64,000 nt of DNA from Steromphala cineraria. Its lineage: Eukaryota > Mollusca > Gastropoda > Trochida > Trochidae. The notes under the pieces are model-generated. The model was given only the letters and a program-made list of their open reading frames with translations. It was not told the DNA's origin and did no database searches. The stretch is taken from positions 6,356,224-6,420,223 of the forward strand of contig OU744736.1 in NCBI GenBank assembly GCA_916613615.1, read 5' to 3'. Shown here one piece after another: positions 13,020 through 28,000 of the stretch (the stretch's first letter is position 1; every line of letters begins with the position of its first letter). Made by a program: the position numbers and the translations under genes.

Positions 13020-16000
13020 CTATGTTCCATAAACCAGCTGACTAGGATCAATCTGACACGCTGTTTGAACAGCTTCCACTGTGGCGGGACCATCTGAAAC
13101 AAATAGTTAACCAATGAAACTTCGATATGTTCGTTTGAAATTGCATGTTGAATTATCGTTACATTAAAAGACTGCTGCACGTAACCAGGTTTCTTTGATT
13201 ACTGTAATACACATGACGTTTATATTATGTGGTAAACTGTATCTGTGCATGAGTTATAGACACGCAAAACAAAATTTAATGTCTTCTATTTTATAAATCT
13301 ACATTTCAACATTTTTACAAACAAGTTTCTATTTGAAAACATATAACAAACATCTTATTATATTAGAGGCTTATTTATTTACCCCTTTCAGCAATCGTTG
13401 ATCTAGAATATAGCAAATCTTGTAAATCAGAGCAGTAATTGAATGCAAGAGTTATTGTTTTACGCCGCTTGGGCAATATCTCAACCAAATTTAGCGGCGT
13501 GATCAGTGATTGATATATAAATGTTGAACTTACTCAGAGGAAAGAAGTCCACCTTGGCTGCGTCCTGTCGGGCTGCTTCTGCAGCGTGCTTGATTGCGAA
13601 CAGAGCAGAGGGAGCCATACACAGAGGTGGTTCACCCACAGCTGCAATAGAAGGATTAACATAATACTGATATCATTAAATTTTCTAGTATACAGTCATC
13701 AGTATTCAAAACTTGTTCATTTGGCGAAACTTGCGAATCTCGAACACTTGGTACAAAGTCTGGCTTTGTCCTGATTTGAAAAATCATTGGACAGTCGATA
13801 GTTATTCGCTTAGTGTAAGTCCAAATGAAGTCATTTCAGCATTCGATTGGGTTCTATCAGAACTCTTACCAAAACTGCAATGTACACCTGATTTGGATTT
13901 GCTACGCCTTAGATTTACAAATCATATTAAGATTATCAAAGAAATTATGTTCTGTACAATTCCTCTAGTTTCTAAGGGCAAAGTTTCCTGATATGTCAAT
14001 CCTAGAACTTAGTTATATTCGTCGGTTATTTTCCTCATGCAGGCATGAAATAGAGCAGTCGTACATGTCGTGTTATGAAAGTTCTGGAAACAGATTAATA
14101 TATGTACCCTTTGAACGAAGAACTCCTCGTTGGTTCGGGTGGTTCTTCAAGAACTGGATTCGGAAATCAATTGGAATGTCCTTTGCCATTGGTGGCTTGT
14201 AGTCCTAAAACCATTTTTTAGTTTACTTTATGGAAAGAGTACTTGTCAATACAATCATAGTAATTGTGAAATGATATGCTGTAAACTTGGCAGGTTTTGA
14301 TTTATATGACTTATATTAACTTCATTAAGAGGATTTTAGAAGTTGGAATGACAATAACTCAGAGGAATATATGGATGACAACTTCTTTGTTCATTGTTTA
14401 GGGTCGCATTGTTGTCATCCATATATTCCACTGCTTTAATGACATATATTGTTCAATATATTACGTAGCAGTCTAACTATTTCCTTAATATCAGCATACA
14501 GTATAAGTATAATGCTTGTTTCCGAAAATAGTAGTATGAAGAGAATTCGTCTCACCCAGGTTCCACTTGTCAGATTGTGCCCAGTTTTTGGGTCGAAGAT
14601 GAGTTGTTCTGTCATCCAGTAGCCAAGACCCATCACAAACGCTCCTTCCGCCTGACCGATGTCGATCTCAGGATTCATGCTTTGATAAAGATACAAAAGA
14701 CATGAAAACAAATATTAAAACAGCATGATTCAATCATTTTTTTTCATTTTTTTACATCGATGTTTAGATTAAATCTAAACATAAAATCATTGTATTGTTA
14801 AACTAGAAAAATGAATGAATATATAGAAAATACATACCCCTCAATCATACAGAATAATTAACTTGATATGCGCCTACAACCCTCCACAATCATACAGAAT
14901 ATCACGTTATTATACACTGACCTCTTTCCACAGTCATACAGAATATCAACTTGTCTTACATCACCTCTATCCCAAACCACGCAGAATATCAACTGCGTAT
15001 GCATCTAACCCTTTCCACAACCATACAGCATATCACGTTGCTATACCTACCTCTCTCCACAGTCATACAGCATATCACGTTGTTATACCTACCTCTCTTC
15101 CCAACCATACAGCATATCACGTTGTTATACCTACCTCTCTTCCCAACCATACAGCATATCACGTTGTTATACCTACCTCTCTTCACAACCATACAGCATA
15201 TCACGTTGTTATACCTACCTCTCTTCACAACCATACAGCATATCACGTTGCTATACCTACCTCTCTTCACAACCATACAGCATATCACGTTGCTATACCT
15301 ACCTCTCTTCCCAACCATACAGCATATCACGTTGCTATACCTACCTCTCTTCACAACCATACAGCATATCACGTTGCTATACCTACCTCTCTTCCCAACC
15401 ATACAGCATATCACGTTGCTATACCTACCTCTCTTCACAACCATACAGCATATCACGTTGCTATACCTACCTCTCTTCACAACCATACAGCATATCACGT
15501 TGTTATAACTACCTCTCTCCACAGTCATACAGAATATCAACTTCTTATACACCTATCTCTCTCAACAGTCATACAGAATATCAACTTCTTATACACCTAC
15601 CTCTCTCCACAGTCATACAGAATATCAACTTGTTATATATAATTATACCTACCTCTCTCCACAGCCATACAGAATATCAACTTGTTATACACCTACCTCT
15701 CTCCACAGCCATACAGAATATCAACTTGTCATACACCTACCTCTCTCCCCAGTCATACAGAATATCCACTTGTCATACACCCACCTCTCTCCACAGTCAT
15801 ACAGAATATCAACCCGGGTGATCTGGTTTTCTCCTGTCAAGACATCCAGCTCCACCTCTGTACATGTAGCTCCGTAGATGTTGTAGTCGTATTTGATGTC
15901 AGTTGGGTCCACCCTTATCATTTGAAAAAGAGCTTAGAATATATCCCTCAAATTAACTTTTCTAAAAAATAACACAATATATAAACAATAATAGATAAAA

Positions 16001-19000
16001 AGGGGAGGTTTGAAATTATTTTAGACTTTTGTATACTTTAAAGTCAGAAAATATATAGAACAAAAAATGACCATTCTTCAAATTTAATAAAAAATGAGCT
16101 CTGCAGAATAGTTGCATTCTCTGATATCCATTGTGTCAAATTACAATTTGTGTTCAAGTAGGTATCTTTCTTCTTTGATTGGCATATTAGAAGTTGGTGG
16201 GATGATCAACAAGGAAGATTATTTTATTGATAATCAACTTCTTTATTCTTATGCTACCCATTCAAGTAGGTAGCTTATAGTTTGCTTACGCTGCTCTTGT
16301 GGTAAGATCAATTCCTTCTTTAAAACATTCGGCCACAAGTTGCTGCCAGGTCGGGTCGTGCATCTTGGCCTTCACTGGAGCCATCCTGGTCTTGAGTTGG
16401 GTGCAGCAGTTTATAACGCCCTGACCAAACATTAGAGCGGATTTTCATTCATTAATCTTTCCAGTCTAATAAGAATACATCATGTTCCGAGGTTTAAAGG
16501 GACAGTAGCACGTTTTAAGGGAGAATATAAGGTGATGTCAGGAAAATGAAAATTAATGGTTCCAATTGAAAGACAATGCTTTTAAACTAAATGGAGCAGT
16601 AATAATTCAAATATATAACGTAAAGTTTAACCATGCGATTCCTTTTTCTTACACAAATTGAATTAAAGGTGTTCACATATAATGGCCGCCAATGGATTTT
16701 ATGAGAATCGTCATACTTTGTCCTCTGACTATGGATGATTGGCTTGTGTAATAAGATTATTGACATTGTCAAAATAATACATTTAGCATTAACTTACAAT
16801 TATTATTGAAATTTTTAAAATATGAAATTATCATAAAACGTGCTACTGCCCCTTTCAAAGTTTTATAACATTACCTCTACAGGGATACGCAATCTAATTG
16901 CTTATACATAACGGTCTTAGGACAGTTCGTACTGTCGCAAGTTCTAACGTCATTTAAGCTGGTAAATTCTAAGGCCTCTGACAAATGGTTTCGGTATAAG
17001 ACCCATTATTTTATGATCATAGCTATCTTTAACCTATAAGGACTTTCATCACACAGTGAAAGAGAAAACATCAGAACAAAATTGTATATCAATAGAGGCA
17101 AGAGATACACTTATCCTTTGAAACACGGTCAACTTTGATCATACTAACGAAAAGACAATCTTTGATTGGTAGCAAATGCGATCAAATGCACTTATCTTAT
17201 AACGAATGTGTCTCAAAAATCGATATTTAACCAATGTTTTATTTGTTCTGTAACTCAACTTCATTTAGCCCTAGCTGGTAGCTTCATTAGGACTTGATTT
17301 GGTTAGTAAATATGTAAAATATTACCAGTGCGTTGTCTTCACTCGTGATGCTACCACCGGTGACGTTTGAATTAGCATTGGTGAAGGACGTTGTGGGCTC
17401 CACAGTGATTGTATCCATAGGAATACCCAGCTCATAGGCGCACACTTGTATCATCTGAGACGATACATATTCAATCATATGGCAGTGTGTAAAAAAATGA
17501 CGATTCAAGTGAAATTGACCAAAATGTTCCTTTAATCAGCTATCCGGCTTGCATTTGGCCCAAGTATAACGTACATGTACGTAGTAAACGAATGAAAAGA
17601 AGCCTTGTAAGAGAAAACCTAGCCTCAACCTACAGGTAACAATTTTGTCAAATTGAATACAAACACTTTAAACGAAAAAGGAAGTTGAAAATTGTTTCTT
17701 ATGATATCAATTACCTTAAACGACTTCCTTTAAATAAAACAACACAGGTCAAAGAAACATGAATCCTACAAAACGTTTAAATTAGTTATATTTGTAGACC
17801 TACTTTTGTGTTGATGCCTTGACCATTCTCTAGACCACCTATTGCTATGGCAACGGATCCATCACCATGGTACACTGTCATGAACACGTTGTATATAACG
17901 TTCCTGAAGTCAATATTAAAGCGTAATGGCTGAACTGAGATGCCCCTCTTCTTCCATCGGTTATCCTGAAGGAAAAGTTTCATATTCATGCAAGTAGATA
18001 ATCTTGTAGGCCTCTATTGTGGATCCCAATATTAGCACGACTTTCCGATCTTAATATGATGTGGTTTTGAATCAAATCTTTTAGGGTATTCGAACCTTGA
18101 ATCGAGTCTTTTAGGGTATTGGAACCCTAACCCCAGCGTCTCGTACTAGCACTACAAGTTCCCGCCTAAAAAACCTTCTCGAACACTAGTCCCCAACAAA
18201 AATCAAGTCCATCAACTGGTAGTTACCTGTTTGTTTCATCAACTACCCTCTTATAGATATGTTCCATACAGCTTTCCATTTACCTTTTGTATCGATCAAG
18301 GTGGCAAAACATTAAAAAAGGCATGAACATAAACTATGATACCACCATCACTCTAGATCAGTTTGTATTATGTATACCACTGACTAGTACGTGCATCTAA
18401 AAATACAAATCAATAAAGGAATCTTGGACACTTTGTCAAATTGTATACAATTGTCAATGTTAGTGACATTTTGACTTCATCTTAATGTCGAGCTTATCCA
18501 GTTTAACGTGTATGTGAATAATGAGAAGTTATCATATGTTTTACCTTATTGAAGTCCGCGACCTTCTGTTTCCTGGACTGTATATCTGCCGATGTTTCCA
18601 GCTGAGCGACGATATCCTTGATATCGCAGTACTTCAGAGCCATTCCGTTGATGGTTGTCTGGAAATATACATTCATGTAAACGTAACCATATTGAACATT
18701 AAAAAATCACTTCCCTTTCATCACTGATTTTTGCTGTGTTACAACTGTGTCTTTGAGGTTTCGTATTGTAAGCGAAATCCGTACATGTATGTTGTCGAAT
18801 TTGTAAACCGTGACTTTATCTAATCCAATGGGGATTTATTCAATTCTGCTTTGCAATTTCAATTTCGGATAGATATTAATACATATCATTAGAATTTAAA
18901 AACACTTGATGTTAACTTAATAATTTGGTTTTATGAATGACCGAAACGCTCAAAAATATTTATTTATAAACGATTTATGCTTTAAGTAAAATGAGGGTTT

Positions 19001-22000
19001 ACAGCTTCTCGCCTTCAATGATATTTGCAGAAAGATAGGAAATAACAGGGGAAAGTTAATACCCGTTTGTCCCCGAAGAGATTCGATTGACATTATGAAA
19101 CGGAAACAACTGATAAGTTTAACAATTCATCCTGCAACATCAGCGTATATGTCTCCGCGTTATGCTACAACGCTTAACGCGAAGACATATACGCTGATGT
19201 AGCAGGATGTTTACAATTATACAATGGACTGCCCTATTATCGGTAAACTCACTTGTCCGTTAGTGTAAAAGTTCAACTTCTTCACTTCCAGGGGGTCCTT
19301 GTTTAAGCATTTGGCAACGTGTTCCATCATTGTCTCCATCATGAAGATAGCTTCGCACGACCCTGTCATAAAATAAATTTTATATACTGATGTACGGTTA
19401 CGGTTACCATATAAGAATAGGAATAAATATATTTTCTTTTTCGTTGCAACTTTATGACTTCGACTCGATCACTAAAAAACCTCAAAGTGTTGATGTCGAT
19501 ATTATTTATATTATTATTTTTATCATTTTATAATTATTAGTTAATAACAGTCATATTTCAAATTTCGCATATTTATTTCAAACAGTACCTGGACCTCGCG
19601 TCGATGTGTTGGCTGGTAGATTGGTTTTCACTCCAACTGGTTTGTAGTCCCAGTTAGGGCAGAAGTAAGCTGGAAAAACATGTACAGAATGTTTGACATA
19701 TGTAAATGATAAGTAGATTTACAAAGAATCTACATATATTGCAATTAGATATCTGAAACGAATAAAGTACGAAAACATTGAATAACCTTCCAGGAATAAA
19801 AGCGGAAAAATAAGACTTCTACAAGGAATCGTTCGGTACTTTTGCTGTAACAAAAACAAAAATAGGTCAATTTTGACAAGGGTAAAACTGAAACAAGGCC
19901 ATTGATATGCTATAATGACAATACTAATGATTAATCATTTGATAGATAAACAGATAATTCTATCTTTGCAAATAGATAAAACTTTCAAATCATCACTTTC
20001 AAATCAAAAGTATGACAGTCTTGAAATACTTCACCTTCTAGAACCAAACTGCATGATTTACGGAGAATGTGGAAGACACCCTTTGTATATAAATTCCCAA
20101 ATAAAATGCTTAAAACATTGGATAAAACGTATTGGTATGTATTAGACTAGAATTCCAAAGCTAGCTTATAATATTCTATTCCATTTAGATAGCATTAGCA
20201 AAACAACATGGGCATCCCATATAAGAAATCTGTTGTTCTCCCATGGTTTTGACTTTATCTGGATGAACCAAACCCTTGGAAATATTGAAGTCTTTTTATA
20301 TAATTTTAAGAATCAAGCTATTGATATGTTTCATCAGGATGGGCATTCTTTTTTGTATGATAGCTCACGGTATGATTGTTTTAGAATGTTCAAAAGTTTA
20401 CTTTAGCCAGAAAATATATGTCTATTTTATATTGTAAAGACCCAAGAAATATGTTTGTCAACTTTAGACTCTGTTTGCTGGATTTAATGATAAATGGAAG
20501 CAGAAACATGAATGTAGAAAAAACTCAAAGATTATGTCCGATGTGTAAATCAGCAGTTGAACGTGAACCACATTTTATGCTTGTTTGTCCATCATATTCA
20601 GACATCAGTAGAAAATATATTCCTGCATTTTTTATATCCAAACCACCTGCTGCTGCTTTTCCTACCCTATTGTCTTCTCAAAATGAAAATGTTATTCTTA
20701 ATTTGTCGTCAATTGTCAAACATAGTGTAAAAAGTAGAAATGAACTTTTAAGAAATAAATTCGCCCTAAGAGCTGAAATAAAATCTTTCTATTGCCATTG
20801 TGTTACGAAATATTTGAAATGTGTTTTAGTATTAATATATATAGGTATTATTTGCATTATGTAACTCTTTATGTACATTTGTATATAAGGCGGAGGCCTT
20901 AAATACAATAAACTCTTTGACTTGACTTGACTTGAACACTTCTCAAAAGAAGTTAAGGAACACTCAACTAGTAATATCAATAGCACTGACTTTAAAGTGG
21001 AAGTAGCACGTTTTTTGATGATTTTATATTTCAAATATTTCACTGATAATTGTAAGTTTACTATTTGAATTATTACTGATCCTTTTAGTTTAAATATTTT
21101 CCTGACATCACCTTTTATTCCCCCTAAAACGTGTAACTACCCCATGTCAGTAACTCAAAGAAAGGGCTTTGGTTAAAGTCTTGTATATACCCACATGTAT
21201 ATCTGACATTGGGCCACATAGCATTTAAAGAATAGATTTTGTAAAAAATATTCGAATTTTTAGACCAGGTTTTTTCAGAAAATGTCCTTATCAAGCTTTT
21301 TGCTATAATGCAGAGGAATATATGAATGACATATTCTTTGTTCTTTGCATACGACGATTCGACACAGATTCCTGTGCCGTTCTCAAGCAGAGGATATATT
21401 TTTCTGCATTATTGTCATTCCAAGTTATAAAATGCCTCCCAATGAAGTTAAGCTTTTTACTGCCAGACATATCACTTTCAAAGCAATCAAACTATCCACG
21501 ACAAGACCACAATGGTTTGAATCTAAGCCATATAAAATTCGACCCCTGCCTTGTTTCTGACACCAAAGCCCTATACGGAAACTGTGTAAGCCGCGGTATT
21601 AGTTTCAAATATATCAATAAGAAACTTTTCATTTCATAAAATACAGAAAGTATTTATGGGACACTATACAAGTGTTCCTTAGATTCTTTTGAGTATTATA
21701 TTATTCTTAAGCAGTCGAATATCAGCGGAAAGTAGAAATACTGAATTTCTATCAGTGTACAGACCGTTATCTAGCCAGGCAGTGAGACCATCTAAGGAAC
21801 TGCCATTCTTTGCGCTTCCGAGGTCACTGTTCACAGTCAGCTTGATACCATTTAATTTACCCTCGTTGGTGAAACCAATCTGTAAATAAAAACAAAGGCA
21901 ATATTCTGAAGGAACATCAGATGCCCCAGTACAGCAGAAATGACAAGATTATAAATATCTTCTCTCAGATGATGGTTTCAAAATGGTTGTGGTTTCACTA

Positions 22001-25000
22001 AAAGGAAATATTGATATTATGATCAATAAGACCGGTATTTCAAATAATTGTATTACTATCATTGTTTTTTTATTTAAACACTGATAACAAGTTACCATTT
22101 TTTGGCTATGTAGATATATTTTTCAGATTATAATACTTCGTCATTTTAAGGGTTTATGTCTGTAATAATTGGGAGATAGTGTGTCAATAAATAACGTAAC
22201 GAAGCCCTCTATGTTACCTGGTAGTCCACAAGATAAGGATTACGACCACCGAAAGTCTTCATGTTCGTGTGGAAGTTCATTGAAAGGCGAACTGGTCTGA
22301 AAGTAAATGATACCTTTAAAGGATAACTGTAAACTATACTCCATGGAAGCAAATAGGTTTTTTTTAAAAGGAACTGCCAGAGCTGAGAAAATCTACGCTT
22401 TTATATTCATCATGTTAACTTTGGCAAACCAAATTCAACGACAAAACATCAAGAAGGATAGTACATTGTATACTATACCATCCATATCCTGAGGACAACA
22501 AAAGGTGTTTTCAATCATTCAATAGTACCCAAACTATATGTTTTACTTGTAATAGGTTAACTGAACACATTGTCACACCATGTATATACTTTGGACCTTC
22601 ATGTACTATCTGCCAAGTCCATTGGGTAAACCGAAACTAGATTTTTCATCCAAAACCAGTGCTTTACCTGATAAGCAATAGTTGAAGGTGTGAGAACATA
22701 TTCGTTATTAAATGGCAGGTACCTTCGCATGACTGATGCCGCCAGAGCGCTGGCACACGCTGGGAGATGAGCACGGGTGATCTTGGACCCGTATGCACCA
22801 CCGAGTCGCTTGGTTTCTATCTTCACTCTGCAATGACGAAAGATTCAGATAGTTACCTCTTTGGTTAAAGAAATGCAATGTTTCATTGTTTGTATTTCGT
22901 AGGCAAATTATGTTCCATTTGTGTTAAATTGCACAGAGATACGGTAAACAGCTGAACAAAGGTGCATGCAATGGTCAATGTCCTTATTACTAAGCGCATG
23001 TTTGTGGACAAAGGTATCTGCGACGAAGATCACACTCAAAACAGTAAACTTTGAATTTATTTCCTTCATAGTTTGAGTAAAACATGATATATTTACGGTA
23101 GGACGTTGCACATAATGACATTCTATAAGTTAAAATGGAAGAATTATAACATATTGAAAAAGGTGGATTACCAACAACAAAAATTGTTAATTAGTTCTAC
23201 CTGTTCTGTGAGATATTGAGTAATCTGGACACTATCATCTGTGCATGATCCTGTGACTGTGTTGCCGACAACAGTCTCACCCCAACCCCGTCCTCTGTCG
23301 GGTAGCTGATGCTCACCTGTAGGGACATGTCCTTATTACCTAGAAGGCCAGGCATATCGGGCTACATATATTCATATGACGCCCCGGTGAATTTGTTTTT
23401 CATTGAACGTCATGTTATGAACAATGCGTAACGATTCGCCAATTACGTTACGGTCTATTGATAGTCCGCCTTTGCTTGGATGTAGATTTTGAGTATTTGG
23501 AGTTAATTTTCGACTATGGCAATAAACAGAATATCATATCCGTGTCCATGACATACTATGTTTACGGCACTTGCGCCGTCAACTTGGTATGTCATGGACA
23601 GCCATATATATCCTCTATTTATGTCAACACTCATATACTTGACAATGAACTTTTAACTTCCAATTTCAACGGTTCCGATACTATCTGTAACGGTTTGACA
23701 GAAACAGAAATTTTGAATCATACATGGTAACTTAATCAAGAAAGCGAGTGAGTTATCAGCAGTTATGAGGCTGATCTTTAATGTGCAAAGGTATTACATT
23801 ATCTATCTGAGTTTTCTGATAACACAACCCTATTAAACTCCTCTCGACAAACAATCTCCCCACATCTTAAATGAATGTATTCTTTGTAAACATGCTCTAT
23901 TAAAATGTATTCCCTCAGATTAATATTACAATCCAAAACACAAGACCTTGCATTGCATAAATCTCTTGTGTTAATTGATTAACTTATCATTAAAATGATG
24001 CAAACAAATGTACATAGTGACATGTTTAAAATATATTATCATTATTTGTATGTGAATAGCATCACGAAGACGAAACTAACTTGAGTCTCGAGTTGGAAGT
24101 GGTATTGGTTCCCCAGGGCTACACTGCCAGTCACAGACTTGTCGGAGTTGCTTATAGCTTCTGCAATATATAAACATAGAGGAAAGAGGTACATTCATTC
24201 CTTATTGAGTAATCTTTGGTTTTAAAGAAAACGGTTTTGCATTTCATTTACTTGCAGATAACAGATTAGATTACATAAATACTTTGATATCAAAATACTT
24301 TTCCCATAAAACTTCATAAAGTATTGAAACAGCCAGCCTATAATGCAGAGATATAGACAGGCGAATCGGAATGCATTCACAGTGTTTACTGCAGAATTAT
24401 GACAATAACCCAGAGCGCAGCCCTTTCCTTTAATGTTGCAGGACATGAAGACTTTACTGTAGATGTAATGTGAGCTGATTTAAAATAAATATATAAAATA
24501 GGATAAAAATCAAATGAACTTGATGATAGTTGTTGAGATGAATATATGGCCATTACTTTTGTACGGGTTATAAGACACCTACTGCCTTGAGCAACCACGA
24601 GCGGTTGGATTTGCGCGCTATATAAATATCCATATAATAATATAATAAAAAAATAATAACAATAGGAGCTGCTATTATTCCCCCATTTCTGTTGGAAATG
24701 TTCTCTCTATATATACATGGAATTGTAAGTAAGTGTGACCTACTTGTGGCATCTCCAATCTTGAGTTCCTTCGCCACATCCGGGTACACGGACCCCTTCT
24801 CCAGAGCGTCTCTGATACTGATGATTGGAGGCTGCACGTTCTTGTAGGTCACCTTCACCATACTGGCTCCCGTGTCAGCCGTCAGCTTGTCCACTGTTGG
24901 GTGGAGTCACATAAAGTTGGATAATATGATCATTTATATAATGGAAGTCGAGTCAGTAATCCTGGGCATTTGCGATGAATTGTTAATCAGGCTGTAGAAT

Positions 25001-28000
25001 TTTCAATTAAACAAAAAACATATTTTCAATATGTATGGTGAACAGAGAAACACATGACAGACAGGTGAATTAATGTGACCATATTAGAGGATGTTTTTAC
25101 ATTTTACAATTTTTCAAAAGAAATCAAATCCACAAAGGGTGGATGTAAATTATCTCTTTGTTTTTTTTCATTATAGAATCACCCCGATCCTATACTGAAA
25201 ACAACTCCCAAAGAGATGACTTACATTCTAGAGTTGATGAATCTTTTCAAAAGAAATAAACAAGCACCTGCAACAATAAGTCCAATTGCTTGTCCGTTGT
25301 ACTTTATTTTGCCACTTGAAAAAATCTGAAATTTAAAAAAAAAGAGTTGTGTACACCTACATTGTACCTTTTCATGAAATATTAAAAACATAAATGTTGC
25401 TTTATTAGTGTGTATGAAACATTATTATTTTTTTTTTCATGGTATTGAAAAGCAGTGAGTTTTCGTCTTTGAAAGACATTAAAAAGTGGTTTTCAAAATA
25501 ACACAAAGTTTTCTGTATGAATACTTTTTATTGTGAGCATGCATTGTGACAATTTATTTTTTAAATAAATTTCAAATGTAATTCTGAACTTAAATTCTTT
25601 TTAAGGACTATAATACAAAAAGATGAATGAATTAAAAGGTAGTACAAACACATGCCTTTATTCTTATCATAATGCATCAACTAAAACATAATTTAACCTT
25701 TCACTATCTAATTCCCCTAAGAATTCTGAAATGATATCAAATTCTAGAGGCTTATAAGGAAAGCTTGGAAAGGCTCAAGTTAGGCAGTGATCTTGATAGG
25801 CGCGATGTATCCCTTGCGGGTGAGATGGTCACTAGTATGCCGTTATTCCTCTCAACCGCCATCACTAACCTCTTCAACCTCTGCCCAGTGCGGCATGAAG
25901 GAGTTGACGCCACCAGTTGGCACGTACGATGCATCGATATACTTCAATACTCCGGGGTAGCTCTAGGACAGACAATAAAACGAATTAGTAGATTGAAGTA
26001 ATACATCAGTATCTATGTTGTGAATCAGTAGATATAAGTTCAGGAACATGCTAACATTGAGACGGTTGTTCTGGCAATATGTATATATTGCATGGTATTC
26101 TTTAAATATTAGAAAATGGGAATGTTAATTGGCTATTTTCCATAGCAATATTTCTGAATATTTCTCTTTCACAGAAGGTGAAGAGAAAACTCATAATGTG
26201 GACGAAAACGACAACAGTAGACATTCAACATTCATGATTACGGAAGTACAATTTTGGGACAACAATACGATTTCATACTTTCATACTTTAATATTATATT
26301 AAATTGATCTCAAATACATCTTACGAGAGCAGCTGAAGGGTCCACTGAGTTTATTTCAGCATTACCGACAGAGCTGATGACGAAAGAAGCAAATAACTCT
26401 CCAGGCATAGGGGGCGTGTCGTTCACATAGACAACACGTCCAGATGTCTGAAACACGGTGAGATTTAAGATAAGGATGAGGACTTTGAGGAAGAATGAGA
26501 AATAGGAAACTATCTGACTATATATGCACTTTGTATCTTTTGACCTAACTCTACGTCGTTATCCATGCGGTAATTGATCACTGGACATAATTATCTAATT
26601 AATGTGAAAACATTGAAGGTTTTACAAGCGCTTCAGGCGATTTAACAAGCGCTTCAATCGACCTTTTTACTACGGTAATCAGTCTCATCGGTCATTTGAT
26701 TTGTACCTGCAATGTAGCATCCTTCTTTGTGATTGGCTGTGTGAGGGGGAACTCCTCTTTGCGCGTGCCGTATGTCTGAGTCCCTGAGGAGAGGGGGCGA
26801 CTGAGGTTGACACCTCCACTACGATAAGCTGGTGCGGCTTTAGGTTGACACATCCCCAGTACATACTGGAAGAAATATATTCCATAACTCACTGTCATAT
26901 ATAATTCTGACAATGCCTTGATAAGCCTTTTATGTCTTATGAATAGTTATACTGTTTCTGTACATACTTATGTGTATCGTTTTCATACAAATCTCAAGCT
27001 CTAAGCAAAATTAATATGTTGATGCACACGACTGTGAAATAGAATGATACTATGCAATGTAACTAAAAAGTGTTTTTACTCGTAAAAACAGTTTCTCCCT
27101 CATTAATCATTTCAGATGAACTCTTTATAGTTTACTTAAACTGATATAAAGACCATTTTCTTTCTATAAAATAACATGAACTGTAAGTTTTGGATACATT
27201 TATGGGAATCGTTAGACAACAGTCGTGCAAAATAGCCCTTTGACAAACTGTTGCCATGGAAACCAAAATAATGAAAATTGAAAGGATGTTGACACCCCAA
27301 AAAGGCACATATACATGGTATGAAGAGGATGTACATGTATAACAAGTTTGGTGAAGATTGGTCCAGTGGTATTATGCGGCTATAAATGCTATGTGGTTCA
27401 GACATATAAGATAAAGCTCGCTTGAAACAAAATGATCAGCTTTGCCAGGTGTATTACCTTGTAGAAGAGAGATATAGCGAGACTCTTCCTGTAGCCAGTG
27501 CTGGAGAGACCTGCTGATGTGTCGGCAACTATCTCACTCGACAGACTGTCAATGGCACCTGTTTTACAATACAAAATCATCTATCGTTGAATTTCATAAT
27601 ATTCTTGATTCATGAAATAACCAAAAAAAAAATCAAATCATTTCTACATTAAGAATAGAATCTAAACCTATCTTACTAAAGATGAGGTGTACGAATTTTT
27701 ACTTGGAATTGATACAAGTCTATTCATGATTCAACACAATTATTGAAAAGTAATGTCATGCTCTTTTTTCATTTAAGACTTTATAAAGATGCTAGAAATA
27801 AGTTTAAAACACCATTTTTTCATAAATGTTAACTTTCTTAATCCATAAACATGTAACCCTTTATGCGCGTTTTATATGTAATTTGATCCTATAAGGAATA
27901 AAATTATTGTCAGTCTGTAATCTGTCATTGATTGAATTAAACTTTGACCTTCATCAAAATTCTTTTTTGCACACGTGTCTAGATATTTAATGCACAATAA

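Noticed and set aside
13586..14202. Plus-strand open frames of 60-92 codons
   Set aside because: They partly mirror B exons 33 and 34 on the other strand, and the rest has no motif.
14863..15642. 259-, 185- and 187-codon open frames across 14.9-15.6 kb
   Set aside because: They arise from the 42-bp period of the minisatellite and have no start context, domain or link to exons.
14835..15822. CRISPR-like array
   Set aside because: Units are contiguous copies of an exon end plus donor, with no unique spacers, in a eukaryotic intron.
23458..23730. 90-codon open frame in intron 20 of copy B
   Set aside because: It overlaps a small palindrome, has no recognised motif, and is not at a position where the family has an exon.
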